Positions 1-8,193 of a stretch of 64,000 nt of DNA are shown here, one piece after another. This stretch comes from Paenibacillus antri. GTDB lineage: Bacteria > Bacillota > Bacilli > Paenibacillales > YIM-B00363. Positions within the stretch are counted from its first letter, which is position 1. Every line of letters begins with the position of its first letter. The position numbers and the translations under genes are program-made. The stretch is taken from NCBI RefSeq assembly GCF_005765165.1, contig NZ_VCIW01000019.1:62001-126000 (forward strand), read 5' to 3'. Below the pieces are notes generated by a model. The model worked only from the letters and a program-made list of their open reading frames with translations. It had not been told where the DNA came from and made no database searches.

Positions 1-1
1 G

Positions 2-358
2 CGCCGCGCGTTCGCCCCATATTCGCCGCCGATCGCCGGGCGGCTCCGAGCGCTGCGCCGGCTGCGGGACGCCGGCATTGCCACCCAAGCGGCGGTCGCG
101 CCGCTGCTCCCTTGCACGGCGGGCTTCGCCGCCGCGCTGGCCGGGGTGACGGAACGCGTCACCCTCGACACGTTCGCGCTCGGCGACGGCGCGAGCGGAC
201 GGCGCTCCGAGGCGCTCGGCATGCGAAGCCGCCTCGAAGCGCTTGGGCTCGCGGAATGGTACGCGCCCGAGAAACTGGAAGAAGTGCGCGGCCTATTCGC
301 CGCGCACTTCCCGTCGGACCGCATATTCGTGTCGCAGGACGGCTTCGCCCCGCACTAA
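2..358 (+). CDS. C-terminal part of a radical SAM protein, spore photolyase-like (5' end outside window)
   Basis: The reading frame is open from the left edge to the stop at 356-358, so this is the last ~118 codons of a longer gene and the ATG at 146 is internal. The visible part has the pattern AP-x-R-L-x-A-L-R-x-L-x-x-A-G-I-x-T followed by a hydrophobic strand ending in PLLP. This is typical of the end of the TIM-barrel core in SPL/Rv2578c-type radical SAM proteins. The C-terminus (FVSQDGFAPH) is also of that type. The cluster-binding CxxxCxxC would lie outside the window. Function is uncertain (DNA-lesion repair or an unrelated SPL-family role). It is convergent with the aldo/keto reductase 8 bp away. 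Confidence 0.6.
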   Translation, partial: RRAFAPYSPPIAGRLRALRRLRDAGIATQAAVAPLLPCTAGFAAALAGVTERVTLDTFALGDGASGRRSEALGMRSRLEALGLAEWYAPEKLEEVRGLFAAHFPSDRIFVSQDGFAPH

Positions 359-366
359 CCCTTTTC

Positions 367-1206
367 CTAAAAATTGAAGTTGTCCGGATCGGCGCCGAAG
401 CGGCGATTTTCGTTCATGGCGTCGATCTTGCCCATGTCCTCCGCGCTCAGCTCGAAGTCGAACACGTCCGCGTTTTCCTTAATGCGCGCTTCCTTCGTCG
501 ATTTCGGAATCGTCACGACGCCGTGCTGGAGGTCCCAACGCAGCACGATCTGCGCCGTCGACTTGCCGTGCTTCGTCGCGAGCTCCTTCAGCGTCGGATG
601 GTCGAGGTTATTGCCCTGCATGAGCGGGCTCCACGCCTCCATCTGGATGCCTTTCGACTTGCAATAGGAAAGCAGCTCCACCTGCGACAGCAGCGGATGA
701 TACTCCACCTGATTGACCGCCGGCACGACGCCCGTGTCGTTAATAATGTCGTCGAGGTGATGGATATGGTGGTTGCTGACGCCGATCGCGCGCACCCGCT
801 TCTCCTCGTACAGCTTCACGAGCGCCTTCCACGTCTCGCGATACTTGCCCTTCACCGGCCAATGCACCAGATACAGATCGACGTAGTCGAGCCCGAGCTT
901 CTCGAGGCTCGCTTCGTGCGCGCGCAGCGTGCTGTCGAAGCCTTGATCCGCGTTCCACACCTTCGTCGTGATGAAGAGCTCCTCCCGCTTCACGCCGCTC
1001 TCCCGCACCGCCTTGCCGACGCCGGCTTCGTTGCCGTACACCGCCGCCGTATCGATGCTCCGATATCCGTTCGCGATCGCCGCCGCGACCGATTGCTCCA
1101 CCTGCGAGCCTTCCTCCACCCGCCATACGCCGAGGCCGAGCCAAGGCATCTTCACGCCGTTGTTCAGGGTCGTCGTATCCGCGAGCCCTCTCGCCGTTAC
1201 CGTCAT
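367..1206 (-). CDS. Aldo/keto reductase (YvgN / glyoxal reductase type)
   Basis: Complete 279-aa AKR, the usual length for bacterial AKR5-type enzymes that reduce aldehydes and methylglyoxal with NADPH in the cytoplasm. The catalytic tetrad is visible: D52 and Y57 (SIDTAAVYGNE), K82 (TTKVW) and H115 (LVHWP). The NADPH-binding IPKS motif lies near the C-terminus. The ATG at 1206 is preceded by AAAGGAG at good spacing. It appears monocistronic. The exact substrate cannot be read from the sequence. Confidence 0.93.
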   Translation of the reverse strand: MTVTARGLADTTTLNNGVKMPWLGLGVWRVEEGSQVEQSVAAAIANGYRSIDTAAVYGNEAGVGKAVRESGVKREELFITTKVWNADQGFDSTLRAHEASLEKLGLDYVDLYLVHWPVKGKYRETWKALVKLYEEKRVRAIGVSNHHIHHLDDIINDTGVVPAVNQVEYHPLLSQVELLSYCKSKGIQMEAWSPLMQGNNLDHPTLKELATKHGKSTAQIVLRWDLQHGVVTIPKSTKEARIKENADVFDFELSAEDMGKIDAMNENRRFGADPDNFNF

Positions 1207-1273
1207 TTCGATCCGCTCCTTTCGTTTCTAACGAACATGCTCCCCTTCGACTATACCAAAAGCGTCGGGAAAA

Positions 1274-1298
1274 ACAAAAAAGCCCCCTCGCGGGAGCT
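1274..1298 (-). terminator. Intrinsic terminator of the YdjO-like gene
   Basis: On the minus strand an AGCtCCC/GGGgGCT hairpin (1281-1298) is followed by TTTTTTG, just downstream of the stop at 1316. Confidence 0.65.
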
Positions 1299-1315
1299 CT
1301 CTTCGAAACCGTTCG

Positions 1316-1549
1316 TTATTCGGCGCCCAATTTCTTGATCGCCTTCTTCAAATCGTAGCCCGAATCGACGAGAATCGGCAGGCTCTTCGTGCCGCCGACC
1401 ATCACCGAACGGCACTGCGGGCAGGTCGGGACGTCCGCGAACGAATAATCCGCTCGCATCCATCCGTTGCAGCTTTCTTTCGTACAGGACCAGATGGACG
1501 TCATTTCGCTGGGGAAATCGTCGAACGATCGCTTCCGAGAGTAAAACAT
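1316..1549 (-). CDS. YdjO-family small zinc-ribbon (cold-inducible) protein
   Basis: 77-aa protein with CTKESCNGWMR followed by CPQC, the C-x4-C...C-x2-C arrangement of the YdjO family (called cold-inducible in Bacillus subtilis). Four cysteines probably bind one zinc. Its molecular role is unknown. It lies directly downstream of a CspA-type gene on the same strand, separated by that gene's terminator, which fits a shared cold or stress context. The start ATG follows GGGTGGGG. Confidence 0.85.
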   Translation of the reverse strand: MFYSRKRSFDDFPSEMTSIWSCTKESCNGWMRADYSFADVPTCPQCRSVMVGGTKSLPILVDSGYDLKKAIKKLGAE

Positions 1550-1578
1550 GTCAGCCCCACCCTTCTTGGTCTTCCTAG

Positions 1579-1618
1579 AAAAAAGGCTGCCCTACTCGGA
1601 AAGCAGGGCAGCCGTTTT
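1579..1618 (-). terminator. Intrinsic terminator of the cold shock gene
   Basis: A perfect 9-bp stem GGCTGCCCT (1585-1593) / AGGGCAGCC (1605-1613) is followed on the minus strand by TTTTTTCTAGG. It is 3' of the cold shock gene ending at 1626. A T-run on the plus side could make it bidirectional. Confidence 0.85.
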
Positions 1619-1625
1619 CTTCATC

Positions 1626-1829
1626 TTAGTATACTTTTACGACGTTCTCGGCTTGCTTGCCGCGTTGGCCTTGAACGACGTTGAATTCTACGCGTTGGCC
1701 TTCGTCAAGCGACTTGAAGCCTTCGCCCGTAATCGCGCTGAAGTGTACGAATACGTCTTCGCCGCCTTCAACCTCGATGAAACCGAAACCCTTTTCCGCG
1801 TTGAACCATTTCACTGTACCTGTTTGCAT
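1626..1829 (-). CDS. Cold shock protein (CspA family RNA chaperone)
   Basis: 67-aa single cold shock domain with RNP1 (KGFGFIEV) and RNP2 (VFVHF), binding single-stranded RNA/DNA and melting secondary structure. It is nearly identical in pattern to the second Csp at 57774-57974. The ATG is preceded by TTGGAGG. The ~290-bp gap upstream (1830-2117) is AT-richer than its surroundings and presumably holds the leader and promoter, but no convincing -35/-10 pair was found. Confidence 0.95.
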   Translation of the reverse strand: MQTGTVKWFNAEKGFGFIEVEGGEDVFVHFSAITGEGFKSLDEGQRVEFNVVQGQRGKQAENVVKVY

Positions 1830-2117
1830 TGTGTGTAGCCTCCAAAATGTTTATTGTTACATGGACTATAAAAAAAGCCACCATCAAAAAGGTGCGGCAT
1901 CGCAACCCTTTCCAATAGGTGACTCAAAAAAGTCTCATATACGATAGTCTTACTATGACACATCCGACGGAGAAAGTCAAATTTTCAGAATACCTTTTTC
2001 TGGGTGCTTGTCCGTTGTCCGGAATTGCCTTTTCTTGGCGCGGTGCAAACAAATGTTTTTCACACGAAGCGCCGAACCCATGGTACTGTTTAGAAAAAGA
2101 GGAGGCGAAACGAACCC

Positions 2118-2576
2118 ATGAAAGACATGTTCGCAAACATGCTCCGCCACATGGCTTGGGCGGACCGCCGCATCGGCGCGGCGCTCGCGGCGGCTCCGGA
2201 CGCTCCGGCGGATGCCGTGAAGTGGTACGCCCATATCGTCGGGGCGGAGACGATCTGGCTGTCACGCATCGAAGGCGGCGACAGCTACCCCGTCCCGGTG
2301 TTCCCCGCATGGGACGTCGCGGCGAGCCGCGAAGCGTCCGAGGAGACGCTGACGAACTACTCGCGCTTCATCGAGACTTGCGACGACTTCGAGCGGATCG
2401 CCGTCTACCGCCTCAGCACCGGAGCCGAAGCCCGAACGTCCGTCTCGGACATCCTGACGCACGTCTTCCTGCACGGCAGCTATCACCGCGGCCAAATCAA
2501 TGCGAAGCTGCGCGGCGCGGGGCTCGAGCCGATGCCGGTCGATTACATCTTGTACGCGAGGGAGAACCGCATATGA
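2118..2576 (+). CDS. DinB / DUF664-family putative metal-dependent protein
   Basis: 152-aa four-helix-bundle DinB-like protein. Likely metal ligands are H39 and the C-terminal H-x3-H motif (H119, H123 in HGSYHRGQI). DinB-superfamily members include thiol-S-transferases and damage-inducible proteins, but the reaction of this one cannot be assigned. The ATG follows AGAGGAGGCG. Its TGA overlaps the next gene's ATG (ATGA), so the two are translationally coupled. Confidence 0.85.
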   Translation: MKDMFANMLRHMAWADRRIGAALAAAPDAPADAVKWYAHIVGAETIWLSRIEGGDSYPVPVFPAWDVAASREASEETLTNYSRFIETCDDFERIAVYRLSTGAEARTSVSDILTHVFLHGSYHRGQINAKLRGAGLEPMPVDYILYARENRI

Positions 2577-3337
2577 ACGAGCGCGTACGTCTCTATTTAG
2601 ACCGGATCGGGTACGACGGCCCCTTGGACGGCAGCGCCGAAGCGTTGGCCGGCTTGCAGGACCGCCACCTTCATGCCGTGCCGTACGAAAACTTGGACAT
2701 TCTGCGCGGCGTGCCGCTGTCGCTCGCCGTCGACGATCTGTTCGACAAGATCGTCGTGCGCCGCCGCGGCGGCTATTGCTTCGAGCTGAACGCCTTGTTC
2801 GGCTGGCTGCTGCGCGAGCTCGGCTACCCGACGACGGATTTGTTCGCCCGCTTCTGGCGAGACGAGCCGTCCCCGCCGCCCAAGCGCCGCCATCAAGTGC
2901 TGAAGGTCGAAGCCGAGGGCGCCTCCTATTTGTGCGACGTCGGCGTCGGCGGCATCGTGCCTCGCCGTCCGATCGTTTTGGTTGAAGGCTTGGAGCAGGC
3001 CCAAGGCGATGAACGATATCGCATGGAGAAGGATCCTTCCTTCGGATGGATGCTTTGCGAATGGAAGCGCGGGGAATGGAGCAAGCTGTATTCGTTCACC
3101 GAGGAGCCGCAGCTGCCGAAGGATTATACGATGGCGAGCTTCTGGTGCGAGCATGCGCCGGAGTCGATCTTCCGCCAGGGCGCGATGATCGCGATTCGCA
3201 CCCGCAACGGCCGCAACTCCGTCGCGGGGAAGGAATTCCGGCTCTTCACCCCGGAAGGCGTCAATGCATTCACTCCGCAATCGGAGGAACAATATAAAGA
3301 GGCGCTTCGCGCTTATTTCGGCATCGTCATCGAGTAG
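2573..3337 (+). CDS. Arylamine N-acetyltransferase
   Basis: 254-aa NAT-family enzyme transferring acetyl groups from acetyl-CoA to arylamines or hydrazines. The cysteine-protease-like triad is visible: C69 in RRGGYCFELN, H107 in HQVL and D122 in CDVGVGG. The open frame extends upstream to 1919, but the ATG at 2573 overlaps the DinB stop by ATGA and begins where homologues do. It probably forms a two-gene detoxification operon with DinB. Confidence 0.92.
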   Translation: MNERVRLYLDRIGYDGPLDGSAEALAGLQDRHLHAVPYENLDILRGVPLSLAVDDLFDKIVVRRRGGYCFELNALFGWLLRELGYPTTDLFARFWRDEPSPPPKRRHQVLKVEAEGASYLCDVGVGGIVPRRPIVLVEGLEQAQGDERYRMEKDPSFGWMLCEWKRGEWSKLYSFTEEPQLPKDYTMASFWCEHAPESIFRQGAMIAIRTRNGRNSVAGKEFRLFTPEGVNAFTPQSEEQYKEALRAYFGIVIE

Positions 3338-3375
3338 GACGTTCATTCGCACTAAAGGGCCTCCCAGGCGCGAGT

Positions 3376-3599
3376 AGTCGGAGAAACTCCGATTACTCGG
3401 CCACGGCGGGCCCTTCCGTTGTAATTAGTCGGAGAAACTCCGATTAAACAGGCGCATCGAGTCCCGAAAACGCAAGTAGTCGGAGAAACTCCGATTACTC
3501 GGCCACGGCGGGCTCTTCCGTTGTAATTAGTCGGAGAAACTCCGATTAAACAGGCGCATCGAGTCCCGAAAACGCGTTTAGTCGGAGTTTCTCCGACTA
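3376..3599. repeat. Array of 21-bp palindromic elements in ~101-bp tandem units
   Basis: Five copies of TAGTCGGAG-AAA-CTCCGATTA-type palindromes begin at about 3376, 3426, 3477, 3528 and 3579. Copies 1-2 and 3-4 sit in two nearly identical ~101-bp direct repeats that include the CGGCCACGGCGGGC and CATCGAGTCCCGAAAAC spacers. The fifth copy has TTT instead of AAA in the loop, so it is inverted and extends to a fully self-complementary 21-mer. There are no T-tracts, so these are not ordinary terminators. The array fills the gap between convergent genes (REP-like). Confidence 0.85.
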
Positions 3600-3635
3600 T
3601 TCGGCCACGTCAGGCCCTTCGGTGCCGTTCTGACC

Positions 3636-3965
3636 TTACCACGTGTACTCGTCCGGCACGTACGCCAGCTTCGAGACCGCCCGCAGGCGCAGCGTCGACG
3701 AAGCTTCGTCGTACGACACGCTCTCGGGATCGACGTAATACCAATGCTTCACGACCGGCTGACGGTCCTCCTCGAAGACGAAGACGTTGAGCTCCCGGCG
3801 CCACGACAACACGTTCCGGACGGCTGGACCGTCCTCGAGCTTCGCCTCGAACGTCCAGCCCGCTCCGCCCGGCAGCTCGTTCACCGCGAACGCCGCCGGC
3901 GTCTTCGCCGTGTCCACGAACGTCCGCCCGCCGACCGCGTGCTTGATCAGCAATCTTCCCTGCAT
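3636..3965 (-). CDS. Conserved hypothetical protein, 109 aa
   Basis: Soluble 109-aa protein with no recognised motif. It contains several short beta-like segments (RLLIKHAVGGRTF, WTFEAKL, FVFEEDRQPVV) and several tryptophans. The ATG is preceded by GGAAGGAG, and it starts 21 bp after the pirin stop on the same strand, so it is the last gene of a quinone reductase-pirin-hypothetical operon. No function can be assigned. Confidence 0.7.
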   Translation of the reverse strand: MQGRLLIKHAVGGRTFVDTAKTPAAFAVNELPGGAGWTFEAKLEDGPAVRNVLSWRRELNVFVFEEDRQPVVKHWYYVDPESVSYDEASSTLRLRAVSKLAYVPDEYTW

Positions 3966-3986
3966 CTCCGTCGCTCCTTCCGACGC

Positions 3987-4712
3987 TTACGGCAGGTCGA
4001 TGAGCAGGAAGAACGCTTCTTCCCCGCCCGCCGCCGTAAACTTCAAATCCGGGGTTTCCGTAATGCGAGCCGTATCCCGCGCCCGCAGCGTCGCCGTCTC
4101 CGTCGGATCGCCCGCGTTCGAGACGTACAGCGAGCCTTCGATGACGAACAGAAAGACGCGCCGGTCCATGCCTTGCAGAAACTCGACCGTCTCCCCCGCC
4201 GGCAGCCGGGACAGGAAGATCGCCATGTGCTGATGAATCTTCGCCGCATTCGGGCCGCCGTCCGGCGTCACGATCGGCACGAGGTCGCCGATCAACGCTT
4301 CGGGATCGAAAGAAGACGTCTCGTACGAAGGCGTCAGCCCCGTCTCCTCCGGCTCGAACCATAGCTGCAGCAGGTTCACCGGCTCGTCGTCGGACGGATT
4401 CGCCTCCGTGTGCACGACGCCGGTCCCCGCCGACATGCGCTGCACCTCGCCGAAGCCCGTTACGGCGACGTTGCCCATGCTGTCTTCGTGGCGCAGCTTG
4501 CCGCTCAGCACGATGGACACGATCTCCATGTCCGCGTGCGGATGGGCGCCGAACCCGCGGCGCGGCGCGATGACATCGTCGTTGCACACGCGCATCGGAC
4601 CGAATTTGGAATTGTTCTCGTCGAAATCCTCTCCGAAGGAGAAGCTGAAGTTCGACTGCAGCCACCCGTGATCGTGGCTGATTCTCGTATGCTTCGGATA
4701 TACGCGGATCAT
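3987..4712 (-). CDS. Pirin family protein (bicupin, quercetinase-like)
   Basis: 241-aa pirin with the N-terminal cupin metal site H57, H59 (AHPHADMEI), H101 and E103 (VVHTEANPS). Bacterial pirins are Fe(II) or other metal-binding bicupins; some have quercetin 2,3-dioxygenase activity. The ATG follows GGGGAGGGG. The gene lies 25 bp downstream of a quinone oxidoreductase, consistent with a redox or xenobiotic-handling operon. Substrate unknown. Confidence 0.9.
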   Translation of the reverse strand: MIRVYPKHTRISHDHGWLQSNFSFSFGEDFDENNSKFGPMRVCNDDVIAPRRGFGAHPHADMEIVSIVLSGKLRHEDSMGNVAVTGFGEVQRMSAGTGVVHTEANPSDDEPVNLLQLWFEPEETGLTPSYETSSFDPEALIGDLVPIVTPDGGPNAAKIHQHMAIFLSRLPAGETVEFLQGMDRRVFLFVIEGSLYVSNAGDPTETATLRARDTARITETPDLKFTAAGGEEAFFLLIDLP

Positions 4713-4737
4713 CCGGCGAACCCCTCCCCTGCTTCCA

Positions 4738-5721
4738 TTATCCTAGCAATGCGACGATCTTGCCCCGCACATGCCGCCCCGACAACCGGACCATGGCGGC
4801 CGGCACGTCTTCGAGCGGGATCGTCTCGGCGACGATCGACCGGAAGCCGCCTTCGACGTACAGCGCGATGAATTCCTCCGCCAGCGCGCCCAGCTCCGCC
4901 TCCGCTTTCGGATGTCCGAACGCGCCGCCTAACATAAGCTTGTGCACGGTGAACGTCTTCGACGACGGCTTGAAATCCGCGACGTTCTCCGGCGCCCCCG
5001 CGATGCAGGCGAGCTGGCCGCCGAACGCGAGCAGCTCGAGATCCGCCTGCGCCGTCGCCCGGTTCACCGTGTTCAGCGCGGCGTCGACGCCTTCCCCGTT
5101 CGTCCATTCCATCACGCGTTCGCGCAGCGACTCCGTCGTATAATCGACGACGGCTTCGGCGCCGAGGCTTCGCACGTAGTCGTGGTTCGCCGCCGACGCC
5201 GTCGCGAGCACCCTCGCCCCGACCGACGCGGCGTATTGCACCGCGAACCCGCCGACGCCGCCGGCACCGGCATGCACGAGCAGCGTCTGCCCTTCGCGAA
5301 GACGCATCTTCCGGTTCAGCGCCTGATACGCGGTCAAGCCGGCGGTCGGGATCGACGCCGCGTCCGCGAACGACACCGTGTCCGGGATGCGCGCCGCGGC
5401 GGCCGCGGACGCTACGGCGTATTCCGCGAGCGCCCCCCGCTTCGCCATATCGCCGTGGTAATACACGCGATCGCCGATCTTCCACGGCGCCGCGCCCGGA
5501 CCGACCGCGTCGACGACGCCCGCGCCGTCGAGCCCGGGAATATGCGGATACGTCCAGGACGGCAAGCCGCCGCCCATAATTTTATAATCGGCCGGATTGA
5601 GCGAAGCCGCATGCACCCGGACCCGAATTTCGCCGGGACCCGGCTCGGGGAGGTCGATGTTCCCGATTCGCAGCGTGTCCGGGGTCCCCGGACGATCCAA
5701 TAATACCGCCTTCATCGTCAT
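4738..5721 (-). CDS. Zinc-binding-dehydrogenase-like NADPH:quinone oxidoreductase (MDR superfamily)
   Basis: 327-aa medium-chain reductase. An N-terminal GroES-like domain is followed by a Rossmann fold with AGAGGVGGFAVQYA (nucleotide binding) and a C-terminal HVRGKIV motif, as in QOR/CurA-type enzymes. No structural or catalytic zinc cysteines are seen, so a zinc-free quinone or enone reductase is likely. I chose the ATG at 5721 because AAGGGGG lies 9 bp upstream; an in-frame ATG 21 bp further upstream lacks a ribosome site. First gene of the operon with the pirin gene. Confidence 0.88.
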   Translation of the reverse strand: MTMKAVLLDRPGTPDTLRIGNIDLPEPGPGEIRVRVHAASLNPADYKIMGGGLPSWTYPHIPGLDGAGVVDAVGPGAAPWKIGDRVYYHGDMAKRGALAEYAVASAAAAARIPDTVSFADAASIPTAGLTAYQALNRKMRLREGQTLLVHAGAGGVGGFAVQYAASVGARVLATASAANHDYVRSLGAEAVVDYTTESLRERVMEWTNGEGVDAALNTVNRATAQADLELLAFGGQLACIAGAPENVADFKPSSKTFTVHKLMLGGAFGHPKAEAELGALAEEFIALYVEGGFRSIVAETIPLEDVPAAMVRLSGRHVRGKIVALLG

Positions 5722-5784
5722 GAGCGGCAGCCCCCTTCTCAAGTACGTTTCGTTCCATCCATGATACCACGCCGCGGCGGACGG

Positions 5785-5819
5785 GCAAAAGAAAGCCGAC
5801 GCCCCGTAAGGCGCCGGCT
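5785..5819 (-). terminator. Intrinsic terminator of the ugp-like operon
   Basis: The minus-strand hairpin AGCCGgCGCC...GGGGCGtCGGCT is followed by TTCTTTT, 9 bp after the stop of the substrate-binding protein gene. Confidence 0.75.
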
Positions 5820-5827
5820 CGAATCCG

Positions 5828-7240
5828 TTATTTCTTCACCGTTGCGTTGTACTCGCCGATCTTCTTCGTAATTTCCGCCGCGGCCGCATCCAGCGCTTCC
5901 TTCGCCGGCTTGGCGCCGTTGACCGCTTCCTCCATCGCCGTCTCGACCAATTGCCGCGCTTCCGGGAACACGCCCATGACCGCGCCTTGCGTCGCCGTGC
6001 TCAGCTTCGTGCCGTGCAGCTGGTCTACCGCCGTCTGGAATTGCGGGAACTTCTCCGCGTTCTCCTTGACGATCGCTTGATCGTACGCCGCCTTCGTGAT
6101 CGGGAAGTAGCCCGTGTTCACGTGCCACCAAGCTTGCTGCTCCGGGGAGACGAGGAACTTCATGAATTCCCAAGCCGCCAGCTGCTCCGCTTCCGGACGG
6201 TTGTTCAGCATCCAGAGGCTCGCGCCGCCGACGATGACGCCGCCCTCGGCCGCGTCGGCCGGCTTCGGAAGGAAGCCCGTGCCTACTTCGAACTTGCCGC
6301 CGACCGCGTCGACGTAGCCGCGCAGGCCTGCCGTAGAGTCGAGCGTCATCGCCACTTGGCCCGCCGCGAACGCCGCCTTCGTGTCGGACGTCTTGCGGCC
6401 GAGGTTAAGCGCCGTGCCGTCCTTCACCATGCCCGTCCACCATTCCATCGTCCGGACGGCCAGGTCGCCGTTCACGAGCGACGCCGTCGCCATCGCGTTC
6501 CGGCCGTTGCCGTTGTCGACGTAGTCGACGCCCGCGTTCGCGTGGAACTGCTCCATGAACCAGCCGTACAGCGCGAACGACGCGCCGTATTTGCCGTCCT
6601 TCGTCAGCTTCTTCGCGTACTCCGCCACTTCCTCGTACGTCTTCGGCGGCTTCTCCGGATCGAGACCCGCCGCGGCGAACATATCCTTGTTGTAGTAAAG
6701 AATCGGGTTCGACGTGTTGAACGGCATCGAGTTTAGCTGCCCGTCGAACGTGTAATAGCCGAGGATGTTTTCTTCGAGCTGCGACAAATCGTAGCCTTCC
6801 GCGTCCACGAACTTCTGGATCGGCTGAATCGCGCCCGTATCGATCATGAAGCGGCTGCCGATTTCGTACACCTGCATCATCGTCGGGCCTTCGTTCGTGC
6901 CGAGCGTCGTCTTCAGCTTGTTCAACGCCTCGTCGTACGAGCCTTGGAACACCGCTTCGACTTCGACCGTGTCGCTCTGCGCGTTGAAATCCGCCACGAG
7001 CTTGTCTACCGCTTTCCCGAGCTCGCCGCCCATCGCGTGCCAGAAGACGACCTTCGTCGGTTCCTTCGCCGGGGCCGGCGCGGCTTCCGTCGCCGCGGGG
7101 GCGCTTGCGGCCGGTTCGGCCGGAGCCGCCGCCTGGTTGTCGGTCGTGGACGCTTGCTCCGCGTTGCCGCCTCCGCATGCCGCGAGCGTCAGCATCGCCG
7201 TCGCCGTCAGAAGCGCGCCTATCGATTTGCCTGCCTTCAT
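5828..7240 (-). CDS. ugpB: Glycerol-3-phosphate-type ABC transporter, substrate-binding lipoprotein
   Basis: 470-aa extracellular solute-binding lipoprotein. It has a signal peptide with a lipobox LAAC (C22), a low-complexity Ala/Pro/Glu linker, then a family-1 solute-binding fold. Several blocks match remembered UgpB: FWHAMGGELGKAVD, QVYEIGSRFM, PFNTSNPILYYNKDMF, VGRK, VGGASLW and TGYFPITKAAYD. This favours sn-glycerol-3-phosphate or phosphodiesters over a generic sugar. The ATG at 7240 follows GAGGGAG; the frame upstream is a shadow. Third gene of the operon. Confidence 0.85.
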   Translation of the reverse strand: MKAGKSIGALLTATAMLTLAACGGGNAEQASTTDNQAAAPAEPAASAPAATEAAPAPAKEPTKVVFWHAMGGELGKAVDKLVADFNAQSDTVEVEAVFQGSYDEALNKLKTTLGTNEGPTMMQVYEIGSRFMIDTGAIQPIQKFVDAEGYDLSQLEENILGYYTFDGQLNSMPFNTSNPILYYNKDMFAAAGLDPEKPPKTYEEVAEYAKKLTKDGKYGASFALYGWFMEQFHANAGVDYVDNGNGRNAMATASLVNGDLAVRTMEWWTGMVKDGTALNLGRKTSDTKAAFAAGQVAMTLDSTAGLRGYVDAVGGKFEVGTGFLPKPADAAEGGVIVGGASLWMLNNRPEAEQLAAWEFMKFLVSPEQQAWWHVNTGYFPITKAAYDQAIVKENAEKFPQFQTAVDQLHGTKLSTATQGAVMGVFPEARQLVETAMEEAVNGAKPAKEALDAAAAEITKKIGEYNATVKK

Positions 7241-7317
7241 GAAATTCTCTCCCTCTCTCTTTTCCGAAAATGTATATGTGGAGCCGCAGCCATCCGCCGC
7301 GGCGCTGCCACCGGGAC

Positions 7318-8193
7318 TCAGCCCTTCACCGCGCCCGCCGTAATGCCTCTCACCAGCTGCTTCAGCCCGAACGCGAGCAGCAGCAGCGACGGCAGCAGCA
7401 CCATGGACACGCCGGCGAGCACCAAATTCCAAGACATCATCTCTTCCCACTGCAGCATCGTGACGCCGATCTGCACCGTGCGCATCTCCTCGCGGTTCGT
7501 GACGAGCAGCGGCCATAAATAGCTGTTCCATTGATTCAGGAACGTGTAGACGGCCAGCGTGGCGAGCGCGGGGCGGCCGAGCGGCAGCACGAGTCGGAAG
7601 AACGCGCGCGCATGCCCGCAGCCGTCGATGCGCGCCGCTTCGAACAGCTCCTTCGGAAGCTGGAGGAAAAATTGCCGCAGCAGGAAGACGCCGAACGCCG
7701 AAGCGAGGAACGGCACGATGAGCCCCGGGTACGAGTCCATCCAGCCGAGCGTCTTGATCGTCAGGTAGTTCGGGATGATCGTCACCTCCCACGGAATCAT
7801 CATCGTGGAGAGGAACGCCGCGAACAGCGCCGCCTTGCCGCGGAACCGGACGAACGCGAACGCATACGCCGCCATGCTGCAAGTGACGAGCTGTCCGAGC
7901 GTGACCGCGCCGGCCATGACGAAGCTGTTCCAGAGGAAGCGCGGGATCGGCGCCAGCTCGAGCGCGGTCCTGAAGTTGCCCAGGTACAACCCCTCCGGGA
8001 ACAACGGCGGCGGATACCGCCCCGCTTCCTCCGCGGTCATGAAGCTGGCCAGGAACGTAAACAACAGCGGATACATCGCGACGATCGCCGCGACGCCAAG
8101 GAGCGCGTACCGCAGCCAAAGCGACGGCCTCGCGCGGAAGCGCCGGGGACGCGCCGAGGGAACCGGCCGAAGACCGGTGGACGTCAGCGTCAT
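7318..8193 (-). CDS. ugpE: ABC transporter permease, UgpE-like
   Basis: 291-aa polytopic membrane protein with six predicted helices and the EAA-loop EAARIDGCGHARAFFRLVLPL typical of MalG/UgpE-type permeases. The ATG at 8193 overlaps the UgpA stop (ATGA), with AGAAGG just upstream. It forms the translocation pore with UgpA; the pair must recruit an ATPase encoded elsewhere. Confidence 0.88.
   Translation of the reverse strand: MTLTSTGLRPVPSARPRRFRARPSLWLRYALLGVAAIVAMYPLLFTFLASFMTAEEAGRYPPPLFPEGLYLGNFRTALELAPIPRFLWNSFVMAGAVTLGQLVTCSMAAYAFAFVRFRGKAALFAAFLSTMMIPWEVTIIPNYLTIKTLGWMDSYPGLIVPFLASAFGVFLLRQFFLQLPKELFEAARIDGCGHARAFFRLVLPLGRPALATLAVYTFLNQWNSYLWPLLVTNREEMRTVQIGVTMLQWEEMMSWNLVLAGVSMVLLPSLLLLAFGLKQLVRGITAGAVKG

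Noticed and set aside
112-1338. A 408-codon plus-strand ORF over the aldo/keto reductase gene
   Set aside because: Antisense shadow of a high-GC gene; the minus-strand protein has full AKR motifs, the plus frame is Arg/His/Ala-rich with no ribosome site.
3376-3599. Palindromic array as a CRISPR or terminator series
   Set aside because: Unit length ~101 bp with conserved spacers and no cas genes excludes CRISPR; lack of T-tracts argues against terminators.
7241-8119. N-terminal extension of ugpB into the ugpE region
   Set aside because: The lipoprotein signal peptide and GAGGGAG site fix the start at 7240; the upstream frame is a shadow of ugpE.
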